The position numbers and the translations under genes were made by a program. Shown one piece after another: positions 7,495 through 15,122 of a stretch of 17,047 nucleotides of DNA; position 1 is the stretch's first letter, and every line of letters starts with the position of its first letter. This DNA is from an uncultured Bacteroidota bacterium (GTDB lineage Bacteria; Bacteroidota; Bacteroidia; Chitinophagales; Chitinophagaceae), in the NCBI GenBank assembly GCA_946887345.1, contig CAMPKR010000013.1, positions 1 to 17,047 of the forward strand, in the 5' to 3' direction. The notes beneath the pieces are model-generated. The model had not been told where the DNA came from, did not search any database, and was given only the letters and a program-made list of their open reading frames with translations.

Positions 7495-8571
7495 TTAGCC
7501 TGCCTTAAGTAGAAGTACAACTCCCGCAGTTACGGTAAGCACCAGGATTGAAAGAATAACAACCGTAGCGATCTGTATATTAAAAGCAGCTAGCTTTTTT
7601 AAGCCACCTAAATACGCATAGCCTATCACTACACCACTTAACAACCCTCCTACGTGTGCTGCATTATCGGTATTCCCCTGTAGTCCCATTAGCAGGTTAT
7701 ATACAATAAAGAACAAGAGGCTCCTTAATAATGTGCTCCGTATGGCTCCTTTTATATACCTCGCTGAAAGCAAGGCAAGGAATACCCCGTAAAGGCCGAA
7801 TATAGCTCCCGAGGCACCCACGCCCACTGAATTGTCATGCATCAGCATACTCACCACACCCGCCAATATGCCCGTCAGTACATACGCAGAAATATAACGC
7901 AGCTTTCCCAGCATTGGTTCCAGGTAAAGGCCGGCATAGAGCAGCGCAAAAATATTACCGGCCAGGTGCAGCACACCCCCATGTAAAAACATGTAACTGA
8001 ATAGCCGCCAGTATTCTCCTTTTACCACGAACGGCTGAAAATTCCCTCCCCATCCCAGTAGCGCCGATGCTTTCGGATCCATCGGTGATATACCTGTCAG
8101 TATCATCGCCAGCAAAATGAAGACATTGATATAGATAAGCAGTGGCGTAATGATGTAATGCTTCGATGGCACTATCGCCCCCCAGCCCGCCTGGAAATCA
8201 AAATCGGGCGCTGCGGTCTGCACGTTAAGTCGGTTATAAGGATATTTTTTTTGAAGAAAATTGTTGTGATGGATAGAGAGTGCGCTTCTGAAAGCACGTA
8301 TGTTCTGCACATTCTGTTGTGGATCATACAGGTATTCACTTACCGATCGGCTCCTGACGAAAGCTCTGTCTTCTTCTGTATGAATGGTGATCTCTTCCTG
8401 CTGCGATGTGGCCGAGCCGTTTGTATAAAAAAGCATTGCGTGCTCCGCAGTCCCCACCAGTTGCCAACCCAATTGCCTGCATGCCTGCATTGCCAGGGTC
8501 ATAAACTCCTGCTGGTTTATGGTCTTCAGTGTCAGCTTTACACTATAGCCTTCGGTTAGCGCCTTGTTCAT
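7495..8571 (-). CDS. Rhomboid family intramembrane serine protease
   Basis: This 358-residue protein should cleave single-pass membrane proteins within the inner membrane. The catalytic pair is visible: the serine in GASGAIFGLYG (S254) and the histidine in NAAHVGG (H306). The oxyanion region HLAGN (H202, N206) follows WRLFSYMFLHGG. About six or seven hydrophobic helices span residues 138-358, including one after the catalytic histidine helix. The first 135 residues form a soluble cytosolic domain (KTINQQEFMTLAMQACRQLG, EEITIHTEEDRAFVRSRSVSEYL) of a kind seen fused to rhomboids in this phylum. I chose ATG 8571 because a -7-like TATCTTTT lies at 8584-8591; the longer start at 8598 would overlap it. 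The substrate is unknown. Confidence 0.88.
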   Translation of the reverse strand: MNKALTEGYSVKLTLKTINQQEFMTLAMQACRQLGWQLVGTAEHAMLFYTNGSATSQQEEITIHTEEDRAFVRSRSVSEYLYDPQQNVQNIRAFRSALSIHHNNFLQKKYPYNRLNVQTAAPDFDFQAGWGAIVPSKHYIITPLLIYINVFILLAMILTGISPMDPKASALLGWGGNFQPFVVKGEYWRLFSYMFLHGGVLHLAGNIFALLYAGLYLEPMLGKLRYISAYVLTGILAGVVSMLMHDNSVGVGASGAIFGLYGVFLALLSARYIKGAIRSTLLRSLLFFIVYNLLMGLQGNTDNAAHVGGLLSGVVIGYAYLGGLKKLAAFNIQIATVVILSILVLTVTAGVVLLLKAG

Positions 8572-8583
8572 TTTTCGTATCAG

Positions 8584-8591
8584 AAAAGATA
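8584..8591 (-). promoter_or_regulatory. -7-like element upstream of the rhomboid gene
   Basis: On the minus strand, TATCTTTT matches TAnnTTTG except for the last base, and lies 12 bases before ATG 8571. I see no clear -33 TTG at the expected distance, so support is weak. Its main use is in choosing the start codon. Confidence 0.3.
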
Positions 8592-8693
8592 AGCACAAGG
8601 AACGTACCGTTCAGATTATTGTGACATTGTGGCGCTAAATGAAGATTGAAAATGCCAAAAGGCCTGTAAGTCGCTCGCCTTATCTGCCCAAAT

Positions 8694-8722
8694 CAAAAAA
8701 GCCCGTCTTTGTGGACGGGCTT
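8694..8722 (-). terminator. Intrinsic terminator of the S41 protease gene
   Basis: On the minus strand AAGCCCGTC pairs perfectly with GACGGGCTT (9 bp, loop CACAAA) and is followed by a run of T (CTTTTTTG). It lies about 60 bases past the stop of the S41 protease gene at 8782 and before the rhomboid gene, so the two minus-strand genes are probably separate transcription units. Confidence 0.85.
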
Positions 8723-8781
8723 CATAAGTCTTATTTTTTCTTTAAATGAAAGGTCTGCGATTTCTGCGGAACACCGCTTAT

Positions 8782-10476
8782 TTACTTCTTCGGTTTCAGC
8801 AAGGCTTCATAACGCACCTTGTCATCTATCACCCCAAGGGCCTTCTCTATATCTTCATCTCTCTTCAGGCTCTGCGCAATACGTCCACGCAGAAAGTAGT
8901 GCCTTGATACGATCTCATTTTCCAGCAGGTCTTTCACTTCCTTTTGGTTCTTCAGCAGGTCCTGCTTTTTATCATGCGATATTTTTGACTGCACCGCAGT
9001 GAGTTCGTTTTTTGCCCCGTCGTGATACTTTTCTCTTTTAGCTATAGAGATCAGCGAGTCCAATGCTTCCTCAGTCTCGGTTTTGTACGAATAATCTTTA
9101 TTCTCCAGCCACTTGCTGAACTCGTTAAACTCCGCAGAGCTCAGCTCAAAGCTATCAAGAGATGGCGCTTTCTGATGCTTGCGCAAATATTCAGTCGCAT
9201 AGTCGAAGAAATAGTTTTTTGTATACAAGGTTATTGCAAGACGGCTGATATTTTGTTCTTCTATCGCAATGTCTGGATCAACACCGCCACCGCTCAGAAC
9301 ATCCCTGCCCGATTTTGTTTTAAAGAGTTTTTTCAGCGAATCGGGTATGGTACCTACACTGCCGTCAGCGTTGCGGTTGCTATAGTCTATTGCTTGTATG
9401 CAGCGGCCGCTCGGTGTATAATATTTAGCCGTAGTCAGTTTCAGTCTCGCATTGTAGCCCAGGCTGCGCGTGGTCTGCACCAGCCCCTTACCATAAGAGC
9501 GTTCTCCTATCACTATGCCCCTGTCCAGGTCCTGTACGGAACCGGCTACTATCTCAGACGCCGATGCAGATGAGTGATTGATCAAAACAGTCAACGGTAT
9601 TTTTAAATCCCACGGACTGGCAGTGGTCTTAAAATCTTTATCCCATTCTTTCACCTTGCCCTTGGTGCTTACTATCAGTTCGCCTTTGTCAATAAAGAGG
9701 TTACAAACATTTACCGCCTCATCCAGCAAGCCGCCGGGATTATTACGGAGGTCCAGCACCACACCCCTTAGCTTGGGTTGGGCCGCCTTAAGGCTATCTA
9801 AGGCCTTCCTTACCAGCCTGCTACAGGCTGGTGTGAACTGTGTCAGCTTCACAAAGGCTACGTCCTTCTTGGGACCTATAAGGCCGGCATACGGCACACT
9901 GGAGAGTTCTATTTCTCCCCTGGTAACTATTTTGTCGGCTACTACGCTGTTATAGGCATCCTTTACTTTTATGGTCACCTTACTGCCGGGCGATCCTTTC
10001 AGCAAAAGACTGATGTCGTCTATGGTCTTTCCTTTAACTGCTTGATTATCAATGGAAATAACGGCGTCTCCGGGGTGCAGACCAGCTTTCTGGGCTGGGC
10101 TGTTCTCATATACATCTCCTATGTATATGTCGTCCTCTTTCTTGCGCATTGTAGCACCAATCCCGCCGTATTTACCGGTCGTCATGAATTGATACTCTTC
10201 TATGTCAGATTCCGTAATGTAATTGGTGTAAGGGTCCAGCTCCTCAAGCATCCCGTCAATACTGGTCTTTACCATCTTGCCGGGCTCTATTGGGTCAACA
10301 TAGAAGTTATTCAATTCGCGAAAAACGGTCGCATATATGTCTAGATTTTTTGATACTTCAAAGTAAGAATCAGTACCGGTAGCCTGTATAAACAGGAACG
10401 CAGTACAAGAAACGATCACCCCGGCCCCAAAACCCTTAATTCCCTTTAATTTTCTCCCGATCCCTGGAAAATTCAT
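8782..10476 (-). CDS. S41 family C-terminal processing peptidase (CtpA/Prc-like)
   Basis: The 564-residue protein has an N-terminal signal anchor at about residues 17-33 and acts in the periplasm, where relatives trim or degrade proteins from their C-termini. A PDZ domain covers roughly residues 98-175 (GKYGGIGATM, SPAQKAGLHPGDAVISID, LLKGSPGSKVTIKV). The S41 core follows: LDLRNNPGGLLDEAV (241-255), the nucleophile segment SSASASEIVAGSVQD with S305 as the likely nucleophile, and GERSYGKGLVQT with K330 as the general base and Q334. The Ser-Lys pair is intact, so the enzyme should be active. Residues after 375 form a charged, mostly helical tail that may bind substrate or adaptor. A strong terminator follows the gene. 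Confidence 0.92.
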   Translation of the reverse strand: MNFPGIGRKLKGIKGFGAGVIVSCTAFLFIQATGTDSYFEVSKNLDIYATVFRELNNFYVDPIEPGKMVKTSIDGMLEELDPYTNYITESDIEEYQFMTTGKYGGIGATMRKKEDDIYIGDVYENSPAQKAGLHPGDAVISIDNQAVKGKTIDDISLLLKGSPGSKVTIKVKDAYNSVVADKIVTRGEIELSSVPYAGLIGPKKDVAFVKLTQFTPACSRLVRKALDSLKAAQPKLRGVVLDLRNNPGGLLDEAVNVCNLFIDKGELIVSTKGKVKEWDKDFKTTASPWDLKIPLTVLINHSSASASEIVAGSVQDLDRGIVIGERSYGKGLVQTTRSLGYNARLKLTTAKYYTPSGRCIQAIDYSNRNADGSVGTIPDSLKKLFKTKSGRDVLSGGGVDPDIAIEEQNISRLAITLYTKNYFFDYATEYLRKHQKAPSLDSFELSSAEFNEFSKWLENKDYSYKTETEEALDSLISIAKREKYHDGAKNELTAVQSKISHDKKQDLLKNQKEVKDLLENEIVSRHYFLRGRIAQSLKRDEDIEKALGVIDDKVRYEALLKPKK

Positions 10477-10576
10477 GGCACAATCCTTGTTTTTATTTAG
10501 ATATATGGCAATGTACGAAATTTAGAAAAGCCAGTGCCATATAGCAGAATTTTAACAAGTCGATAGACAATAACGA

Positions 10577-10608
10577 TTTGGATTAAATGGAAAATTAGTA
10601 TAGATTGC
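10577..10608 (+). promoter_or_regulatory. Possible promoter of the T9SS cargo gene
   Basis: TTTG (10577-10580) lies 20 bases before TAGATTGC (10601-10608), a partial match to TAnnTTTG. A second candidate -7, TAGATTTT at 10611-10618, is also near. The ATG is at 10631. Either would give a short leader. The 154-base divergent gap shared with the S41 protease gene shows nothing else I can name. Confidence 0.3.
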
Positions 10609-10630
10609 AATAGATTTTTAATGTGAAGAA

Positions 10631-11356
10631 ATGAAAAGACTAATACTAGGATTATTTACGGTGGCAGCAATTACGGTTACTGCTACTACTGCGAGAGCCC
10701 AGGCATTCAGTACACCTAACGATACTGTTTTCGTAACTTATACGAGCGGCTCTATTGATGCTCACAATGATATTACAGCAATAGGTACGCCAAGCAAGGT
10801 TTACTGGAAAGTTACAAGCACCAATTTCCCCGCTACTTGGTCTGATGCAAACTCGATCAACATTTGCGATAATGTAAATTGCTGGACTAACGCAGGGAAC
10901 AGCTTGCTGAATGGTTCTGCAGAGTATCTTTCAGATCCATATCTTACCACCGGACCCGGTTTGTTTAAGGCAACTTTCAATCTTGCAAATGGTGCAAGTG
11001 GTACCCACTATGTAACATTTGCTCTGAAGGATTCAGCTACTAACTGGACTAAGCCGATAACTTTCGTTGTATCAAAAGCATGGACTACTGGTGTTAACAA
11101 TGTCAATAGGAACAATGATGAAGTTACTCTGTATCCTAATCCTGCTACTGACGATCTGAATGTTGTTTTCGGCGCTAATGACGGCATTAAGAACATAGCT
11201 GTATTCAACGTAATCGGTAAAGCAATTGTTGTTTACAAAGTAGCCGGTAACAGCGCTAAGATGGATATCAGCAGATTGCCGAACGGTGTTTATTTCCTCC
11301 GCATGTCAGATGCGAAAGGCCAGGTAGTATCTACCAAGAGGTTTACCAAGCAATAA
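10631..11356 (+). CDS. Secreted protein with a type IX secretion system C-terminal sorting domain
   Basis: The 241-residue protein has a signal peptide (MKRLILGLFTVAAITVTATTARAQ). Its mature domain is at about residues 25-155 and its C-terminal T9SS type A sorting domain at about 160-241 (VTLYPNPATDDLNV, IKNIAVFNVIGK, MDISRLPNGVYFLRM, KRFTKQ). This tail should direct it across the outer membrane by the PorSS/T9SS and lead to its removal and surface attachment or release. The mature domain has beta-sandwich character (DTVFVTYTSGSIDAHNDI, KVYWKVTSTNFPATW, HYVTFALKDSATNWTKPITFVV) and a close cysteine pair, C79 and C84. No catalytic motif is apparent, so its role is unknown. An intrinsic terminator follows, so it is probably monocistronic. 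Confidence 0.88.
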   Translation: MKRLILGLFTVAAITVTATTARAQAFSTPNDTVFVTYTSGSIDAHNDITAIGTPSKVYWKVTSTNFPATWSDANSINICDNVNCWTNAGNSLLNGSAEYLSDPYLTTGPGLFKATFNLANGASGTHYVTFALKDSATNWTKPITFVVSKAWTTGVNNVNRNNDEVTLYPNPATDDLNVVFGANDGIKNIAVFNVIGKAIVVYKVAGNSAKMDISRLPNGVYFLRMSDAKGQVVSTKRFTKQ

Positions 11357-11380
11357 TTTATTCCAAACATAAATTTATAA

Positions 11381-11408
11381 AAGTCCTGCCTCCTGGCGGG
11401 ACTTTTTG
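11381..11408 (+). terminator. Intrinsic terminator of the T9SS cargo gene
   Basis: AAGTCCTGCC (11381-11390) pairs with GGCGGGACTT (11395-11404), giving 10 bp with one G-U pair and loop TCCT, followed by TTT. It sits 24 bases after the stop of the T9SS cargo gene. Confidence 0.88.
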
Positions 11409-11472
11409 TTGGTGCAACTTGTACAAAATATTGATTATTAAATTGTGATATCGTCATTTTCTCCCGCACTTT

Positions 11473-11504
11473 TTTGGCAGGGGATTTGCTTTTACATATA
11501 TTGA
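11473..11504 (+). promoter_or_regulatory. Possible promoter of the 11534-12178 gene
   Basis: TTTG (11473-11476) is 20 bases before TATATTGA (11497-11504), which partly matches TAnnTTTG. Initiation near 11510 would leave a leader of about 24 bases before ATG 11534. This lies downstream of the ATG at 11474 and supports the later start. Confidence 0.35.
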
Positions 11505-11533
11505 GTAGTAAGCAATTCTTACCCTGGATTTTT

Positions 11534-12178
11534 ATGAGTGTACTGAGAGCGTTTTTATTTCTTACTATAATATCCCTGCCCTTCATTTCAAATGCACAAA
11601 AAGTGCTTGGAGAGGGTACCGTAGTATATAAAGCTGTCTTAACCAAACCTGACGGCTCCAGGAAAGAAGGTACCTATACCATTACAGTAAAGAACAAACA
11701 GGTGCGTAAAGACTTGAAGATCGGATCTGATTTTGAGAATGTCCAGATATTCGACAACACTGAGAAGGCCTATATTCTTCGTTCTATGAACGATAAGAAT
11801 TTCGCTGTCGAAATGAGCATGGCTGATTTGCTGAAGAAAAATGAGAGATACTACGATCCTGAAATAAAGGACGCTGCCGAAAGCAAAAACATCGCTGGTA
11901 TGAAGGCCCAAAAGGCAGTCATAACCTATAAAGATGGAAGTACTGCCGAACTGTTCTATACCAAAGAATGGAAAGCTGATATACCTTTCGCATTTGAACG
12001 CTATCGCGGCCTTAACGGTTTTCCTGTGGCTTTCGATTACAAAAACGATCAGGGTGCCGTTATAAATTTCGAGGTTTTGACCCTCGATGAGAATGTAGTG
12101 GAAAGCTCAAATTTTAAGATTCCTAACGGCTACAAGGTCATCTCCGGTGAAGAATACAAAAAACTGCAGACGAAATAA
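11534..12178 (+). CDS. Periplasmic or exported protein of unknown function (DUF4412-like)
   Basis: The 214-residue protein begins with a signal peptide (SVLRAFLFLTIISLPFISNAQ). The mature part starts with GEGTVVYKAVLTKPDGSRKEGTYTITVKNKQVRKDL and continues with paired strands (NVQIFDNTEKAYILRSM, AEMSMADLL-like helix, AQKAVITYKDGSTAELFYTKEW, INFEVLTLDENVVESSNFKIP) before a C-terminal GYKVISGEEYKKL. This layout resembles the half-barrel fold of LolA/DUF4412-like periplasmic proteins, which may bind lipid, but I do not claim the family firmly. An ATG 60 bases upstream (11474) would bury the signal peptide and precede the predicted promoter. The leucine-rich-repeat gene begins 18 bases after the stop. 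Confidence 0.7.
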   Translation: MSVLRAFLFLTIISLPFISNAQKVLGEGTVVYKAVLTKPDGSRKEGTYTITVKNKQVRKDLKIGSDFENVQIFDNTEKAYILRSMNDKNFAVEMSMADLLKKNERYYDPEIKDAAESKNIAGMKAQKAVITYKDGSTAELFYTKEWKADIPFAFERYRGLNGFPVAFDYKNDQGAVINFEVLTLDENVVESSNFKIPNGYKVISGEEYKKLQTK

Positions 12179-12184
12179 TTTTCG

Positions 12185-12192
12185 TATTTTTG
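12185..12192 (+). promoter_or_regulatory. -7 element TATTTTTG just before the leucine-rich-repeat gene
   Basis: TATTTTTG is a perfect TAnnTTTG match, and the ATG at 12197 begins four bases after it. I see no good -33 TTG at the expected distance; the nearest is CTG at 12164-12166, 18 bases away. If real, the element would make a leaderless transcript separate from the upstream gene. It could also be chance in AT-rich sequence. Confidence 0.4.
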
Positions 12193-12196
12193 CTAT

Positions 12197-13051
12197 ATGA
12201 CCTTATTAAGAACCATATCGCTTTTTCTCTTCATTTCTTTCACTAGTCTGGCTCATGCAGGGCAGGGTGTATACAATAATTTTGAGGATGCTTTAAGGAA
12301 TAAAAAGGATGTAAGAGTACTCCGCCTTACTTATAAAAGCCTTGAAGAACTACCTGATGTATTCGATCAGTTTCCAAACCTCGAAGAGCTCAACGTAAAT
12401 AATAATAACATCTCTAAATTGCCACCTACTTTATTCACTTGCTCAAAGCTGCAGGTGATAAAAATGCTGCGCAACAACCTGGATAAAATACCCGATGGCA
12501 TAGGTAGGTTGCAATCACTGGAAGAACTGCACCTGAGCTTCAATCATATCAGTTCTATATCCGACTCCCTTGGTTATCTCCCTAATTTAACGAAGCTGTA
12601 TTTGCGCAACAACATGCTCAAGTCTTTACCTGCAACTTTAGGCAATCTATCAAATCTTGAAGAGCTGCGTGTATCGTTCAATTGGCTGGAAACTGTTCCC
12701 TCGTCCCTGTCTGACCTTAAAAAACTTACTTTGCTCGATCTTTGCGACAATAGAATTGAAGCCCTGCCCGACGATTTAGGTCGCCTCGAAAATATCAGGC
12801 TGCTTTATGTAGCGCGTAACCTGCTCAATAAATTCCCGAGTTCTGTAGGTAATTGCAAGAAGCTCATGGAGCTCGACGTGGTTCGCTGCGGCGCTATGGC
12901 TCTTCCTCAGAGCCTGGCAAGCATACGCACCTTGGAGTTTGTATACCTCGATGAGCGCACCATTTGCTTTTATCCTAATCCAAGAAATAAATACCGCCAG
13001 AACATTAACGTGATACAACAAGGCCAGGAACCATACAGGGCATTGCAGTAG
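12197..13051 (+). CDS. Exported leucine-rich-repeat protein
   Basis: The 284-residue protein has a signal peptide (LLRTISLFLFISFTSLAHAG) and then nine consecutive leucine-rich repeats of exactly 23 residues, at about 39-245, without insertion. The repeat pattern is L-x-x-L-x-L-x-x-N-x-[LI]-x-x-[LI]-P-x-x-[LI]-G-x-L, the 23-residue type common in bacterial and SHOC2/Ras-suppressor-like proteins. A short C-terminal cap with a lone YPNPRNKY segment follows. Such arcs bind proteins on their concave face. The signal peptide puts this one in the periplasm or outside the cell. The ligand is unknown. There is no sorting tail or lipobox. Its stop lies two bases from that of the convergent FadL-type gene. 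Confidence 0.85.
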   Translation: MTLLRTISLFLFISFTSLAHAGQGVYNNFEDALRNKKDVRVLRLTYKSLEELPDVFDQFPNLEELNVNNNNISKLPPTLFTCSKLQVIKMLRNNLDKIPDGIGRLQSLEELHLSFNHISSISDSLGYLPNLTKLYLRNNMLKSLPATLGNLSNLEELRVSFNWLETVPSSLSDLKKLTLLDLCDNRIEALPDDLGRLENIRLLYVARNLLNKFPSSVGNCKKLMELDVVRCGAMALPQSLASIRTLEFVYLDERTICFYPNPRNKYRQNINVIQQGQEPYRALQ

Positions 13052-13053
13052 TT

Positions 13054-14307
13054 CTAAAAATCAAGCGCAAATCCCAGCCCCGCCGATATTCTTTTAAGAT
13101 CATAGGTACCCGAAAAATTCCCAGGTGCATAGCTGCCCGTTCTCGGATCACAGAAAATATACTGCGCCGCCGCGCTGATAGTTATTTTCTCGAAGGGCCT
13201 GCTGGAAAAGCCTAGTGAAGTAATGATCCTGTCCGCCTCCGGCATTTCCGGTGAAAGATAGCTATCCGGTACAGCCGACTCATCCAAGGCTCCTCCGGCC
13301 ATAACGGCAAACTTGGAGCTAAACGCAAAGTTGATTCCCAGCCTGTAAGTGAAAGTGTTTTTATAGTTACGCGCCACGGTAATATCATCTTGCAGTCCTG
13401 TGTTTTGGGCTATGTCTATTTGCAGCGTGTCGTTCTTCCACCATCCGTTAAAGTTAACATCCGCTTGCAATACAAGTTTCTTGGTAGGGCGGAAGCCTAC
13501 CCCGAAGCTGGCTACCTGTGGCAACGGTATTGTCACTCTTATCTTCGATGACGGGAACGAATCAGCGTAGGCCTGGTTCACATTATATTGTGTAGTTCCG
13601 CTATTGGCATACATATTCACCTTCGATCGGTAGGTGAGCCCTAACTGCAATGTTTTAGTCAGTTTAAAATGTATTCCGGCATTAAATCCTCTTCCCCAGG
13701 CATCGGACGAGATGATCCCATGCCCGTCGTTGTTTCCCGACGCATCCGGTACCACAGTGGCCTGTTTCATCCGCAGTTTTCCATAAGCAACAATATAACC
13801 GGCCCCTATCGAGAACTTGCTGGAAAATTTATAGCACACCGTTGGTTGGGCAAAGATGGTCTGAAATGAAGCTTCCTGCACCAGGTGTCTGCCCACCCAG
13901 TCATTATGCCACCTGATCTTATTTCCGAACGGGCTGTAAAAACCTACCCCTACGCTCACCTTGTCCTTTGATGCACGGATAGGCCCGGCAACATACAAAT
14001 TATAGAAAGGCAACACCTGTACATCATTCGTGGCAGATATGGTGTCTTTTGTATACCGGATGTCGTTGTAAATGCCACCACCGCTTACACTCACCTCCCA
14101 CAGATTAAGGTCAGATATGCCGGCAGGGTTATAAAAGACAACGTCAGAATTCCAGGTTAGCGCCGTACCCGAGCCGGCCATCGCCATTTGGCGTATGCCT
14201 TGAGTAGGCAACTGGTAAACTTGTGCGGATAAGTAGTTACACGCCAATAGAAGAAACAAACTTAGAGAGTATTTCCCTTTATGGATAAGCCTTTGCACAG
14301 CTTTCAA
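13054..14307 (-). CDS. OmpP1/FadL/TodX-type outer-membrane transport protein
   Basis: The 417-residue protein has an N-terminal signal peptide (GKYSLSLFLLLACNYLSAQ) and then the conserved N-terminal hatch segment of the FadL family (GIRQMAMAGSGTALTWNSDVVFYNPAGISDL, with the NPAG signature at 60-63). The rest is a barrel with strands such as VSVGVGFYSPFGNKIRW, FSIGAGYIVAYGKLRM, LQLGLTYRSKVNMYA, ASFGVGFRPTKKLVLQADVNFNGW and the terminal RISAGLGFALDF. FadL barrels pass long-chain fatty acids and other hydrophobic molecules. There is no ATG at the 5' end: the frame opens after the comF stop, and the first candidates are TTG (14307) and GTG (14298). The gene follows comF by 15 bases, so they are probably co-transcribed. 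Confidence 0.85.
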   Translation of the reverse strand: MKAVQRLIHKGKYSLSLFLLLACNYLSAQVYQLPTQGIRQMAMAGSGTALTWNSDVVFYNPAGISDLNLWEVSVSGGGIYNDIRYTKDTISATNDVQVLPFYNLYVAGPIRASKDKVSVGVGFYSPFGNKIRWHNDWVGRHLVQEASFQTIFAQPTVCYKFSSKFSIGAGYIVAYGKLRMKQATVVPDASGNNDGHGIISSDAWGRGFNAGIHFKLTKTLQLGLTYRSKVNMYANSGTTQYNVNQAYADSFPSSKIRVTIPLPQVASFGVGFRPTKKLVLQADVNFNGWWKNDTLQIDIAQNTGLQDDITVARNYKNTFTYRLGINFAFSSKFAVMAGGALDESAVPDSYLSPEMPEADRIITSLGFSSRPFEKITISAAAQYIFCDPRTGSYAPGNFSGTYDLKRISAGLGFALDF

Positions 14308-14322
14308 GTTACGAACATTATT

Positions 14323-15030
14323 CTAATCCATGGCAATACCTACCGTGGCAAAGCTGGTTTTCGCACCTTGTATAGCAGAGAGTGTCAGCGCGCAGGCCTC
14401 CAGCGTAGCACCCGTTGTCAGCACATCATCAACCAGTAACACATGCTTGTTGTTCAGCATTTCTGGCTTCCGCACAGCAAAGACATCCTTCATATTATCT
14501 ATACGCTCTGTCCGGCTTTTTTTGGTTTGACTTTCTGTATGCCGTCTTCTATACAGTACTGAATCTACAACGGGTATCGAAAGCACTTCGGCCATGCCTT
14601 CTGCTATCAGCTTTGCCTGGTTATATCCCCTTGCTGCCTCTTTCTGGGGGTGTAGTGGTACCGGTATGATCGCATCCACATGCGCTATCCATTCAGTCCC
14701 TCTCAGCCCGTAGCCCAGTTGTTCACCCAGGTAGATGCCAACTTCCTGCTTGTCTTTGTATTTCAGTTGATGAAGTAAATGTTGCAACAGGCCCTCAGGG
14801 GTAAAATAGGCTAGTGATGTCGCCTTTTCAAAAGGCAATCGCCCCGCAAAACGCAACGTACTGTCATTACTGGACTGATCGTGGTAATTAGTAAGAGGTA
14901 ATTCTGCCGTGCAACCGATACACAATACCTTTTCCTGCCTCATCAGCGACTGGCTGCATCCCTCGCACAGCCTCGGAAAGAACAGCTGCATGAGTTCATA
15001 ACCCCATGATTTTAGTTTAGAAGCCGGCAT
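14323..15030 (-). CDS. comF: ComF family protein (phosphoribosyltransferase-like, DNA uptake-associated)
   Basis: The 235-residue protein has the standard ComF layout. An N-terminal four-cysteine zinc site (C22, C25, C37, C40; LCEGC and LCIGC) leads into a phosphoribosyltransferase-fold domain with VPLHPQKEAARGYNQAKLIAEG (124-145) and the PRPP-binding VLLVDDVLTTGATL (197-210). The RRRHTESQTKKSR segment (161-173) is also typical. In naturally competent bacteria ComF proteins are needed for transformation and probably act on single-stranded DNA at the inner face of the membrane. Whether this organism is competent cannot be judged here. The gene lies between radA, another recombination gene, and the FadL-type porin on the same strand. 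Confidence 0.9.
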   Translation of the reverse strand: MPASKLKSWGYELMQLFFPRLCEGCSQSLMRQEKVLCIGCTAELPLTNYHDQSSNDSTLRFAGRLPFEKATSLAYFTPEGLLQHLLHQLKYKDKQEVGIYLGEQLGYGLRGTEWIAHVDAIIPVPLHPQKEAARGYNQAKLIAEGMAEVLSIPVVDSVLYRRRHTESQTKKSRTERIDNMKDVFAVRKPEMLNNKHVLLVDDVLTTGATLEACALTLSAIQGAKTSFATVGIAMD

Positions 15031-15097
15031 GTCTACTAAAATACTAAATCATACCAAATCCGTAAGTTCTTCGTATTCTCGCCAATACAAAATCTAA

Positions 15098-15122
15098 GGT
15101 TCCCCTTTAGGGGGCTAGGGGG
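15098..15122. repeat. C-rich short repeat at the 3' end of radA
   Basis: On the minus strand this stretch reads CCCCCTAGCCCCCTAAAGGG followed by GAACC. It contains an inverted repeat CCCC-TAAA-GGGG and a tandem CCCCCTA. The TAG in it is the radA stop codon (15115-15117). From memory, closely similar C-rich elements (CCCCCTAACCCCCTAAAGGG type) recur around gene ends in many Bacteroidota genomes. I see only one copy in this window. The element could form a short hairpin, but no T-run follows it. Confidence 0.5.

Noticed and set aside
8600..8612. Short hairpin GAACG-TAC-CGTTC as a regulatory element of the rhomboid gene
   Set aside because: Five base pairs with a three-base loop is within chance expectation, and nothing nearby supports a role.
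9022..9573. 183-codon plus-strand frame inside the S41 protease gene
   Set aside because: It lies opposite the PDZ/S41 coding region with intact catalytic motifs; no promoter or plausible protein features.
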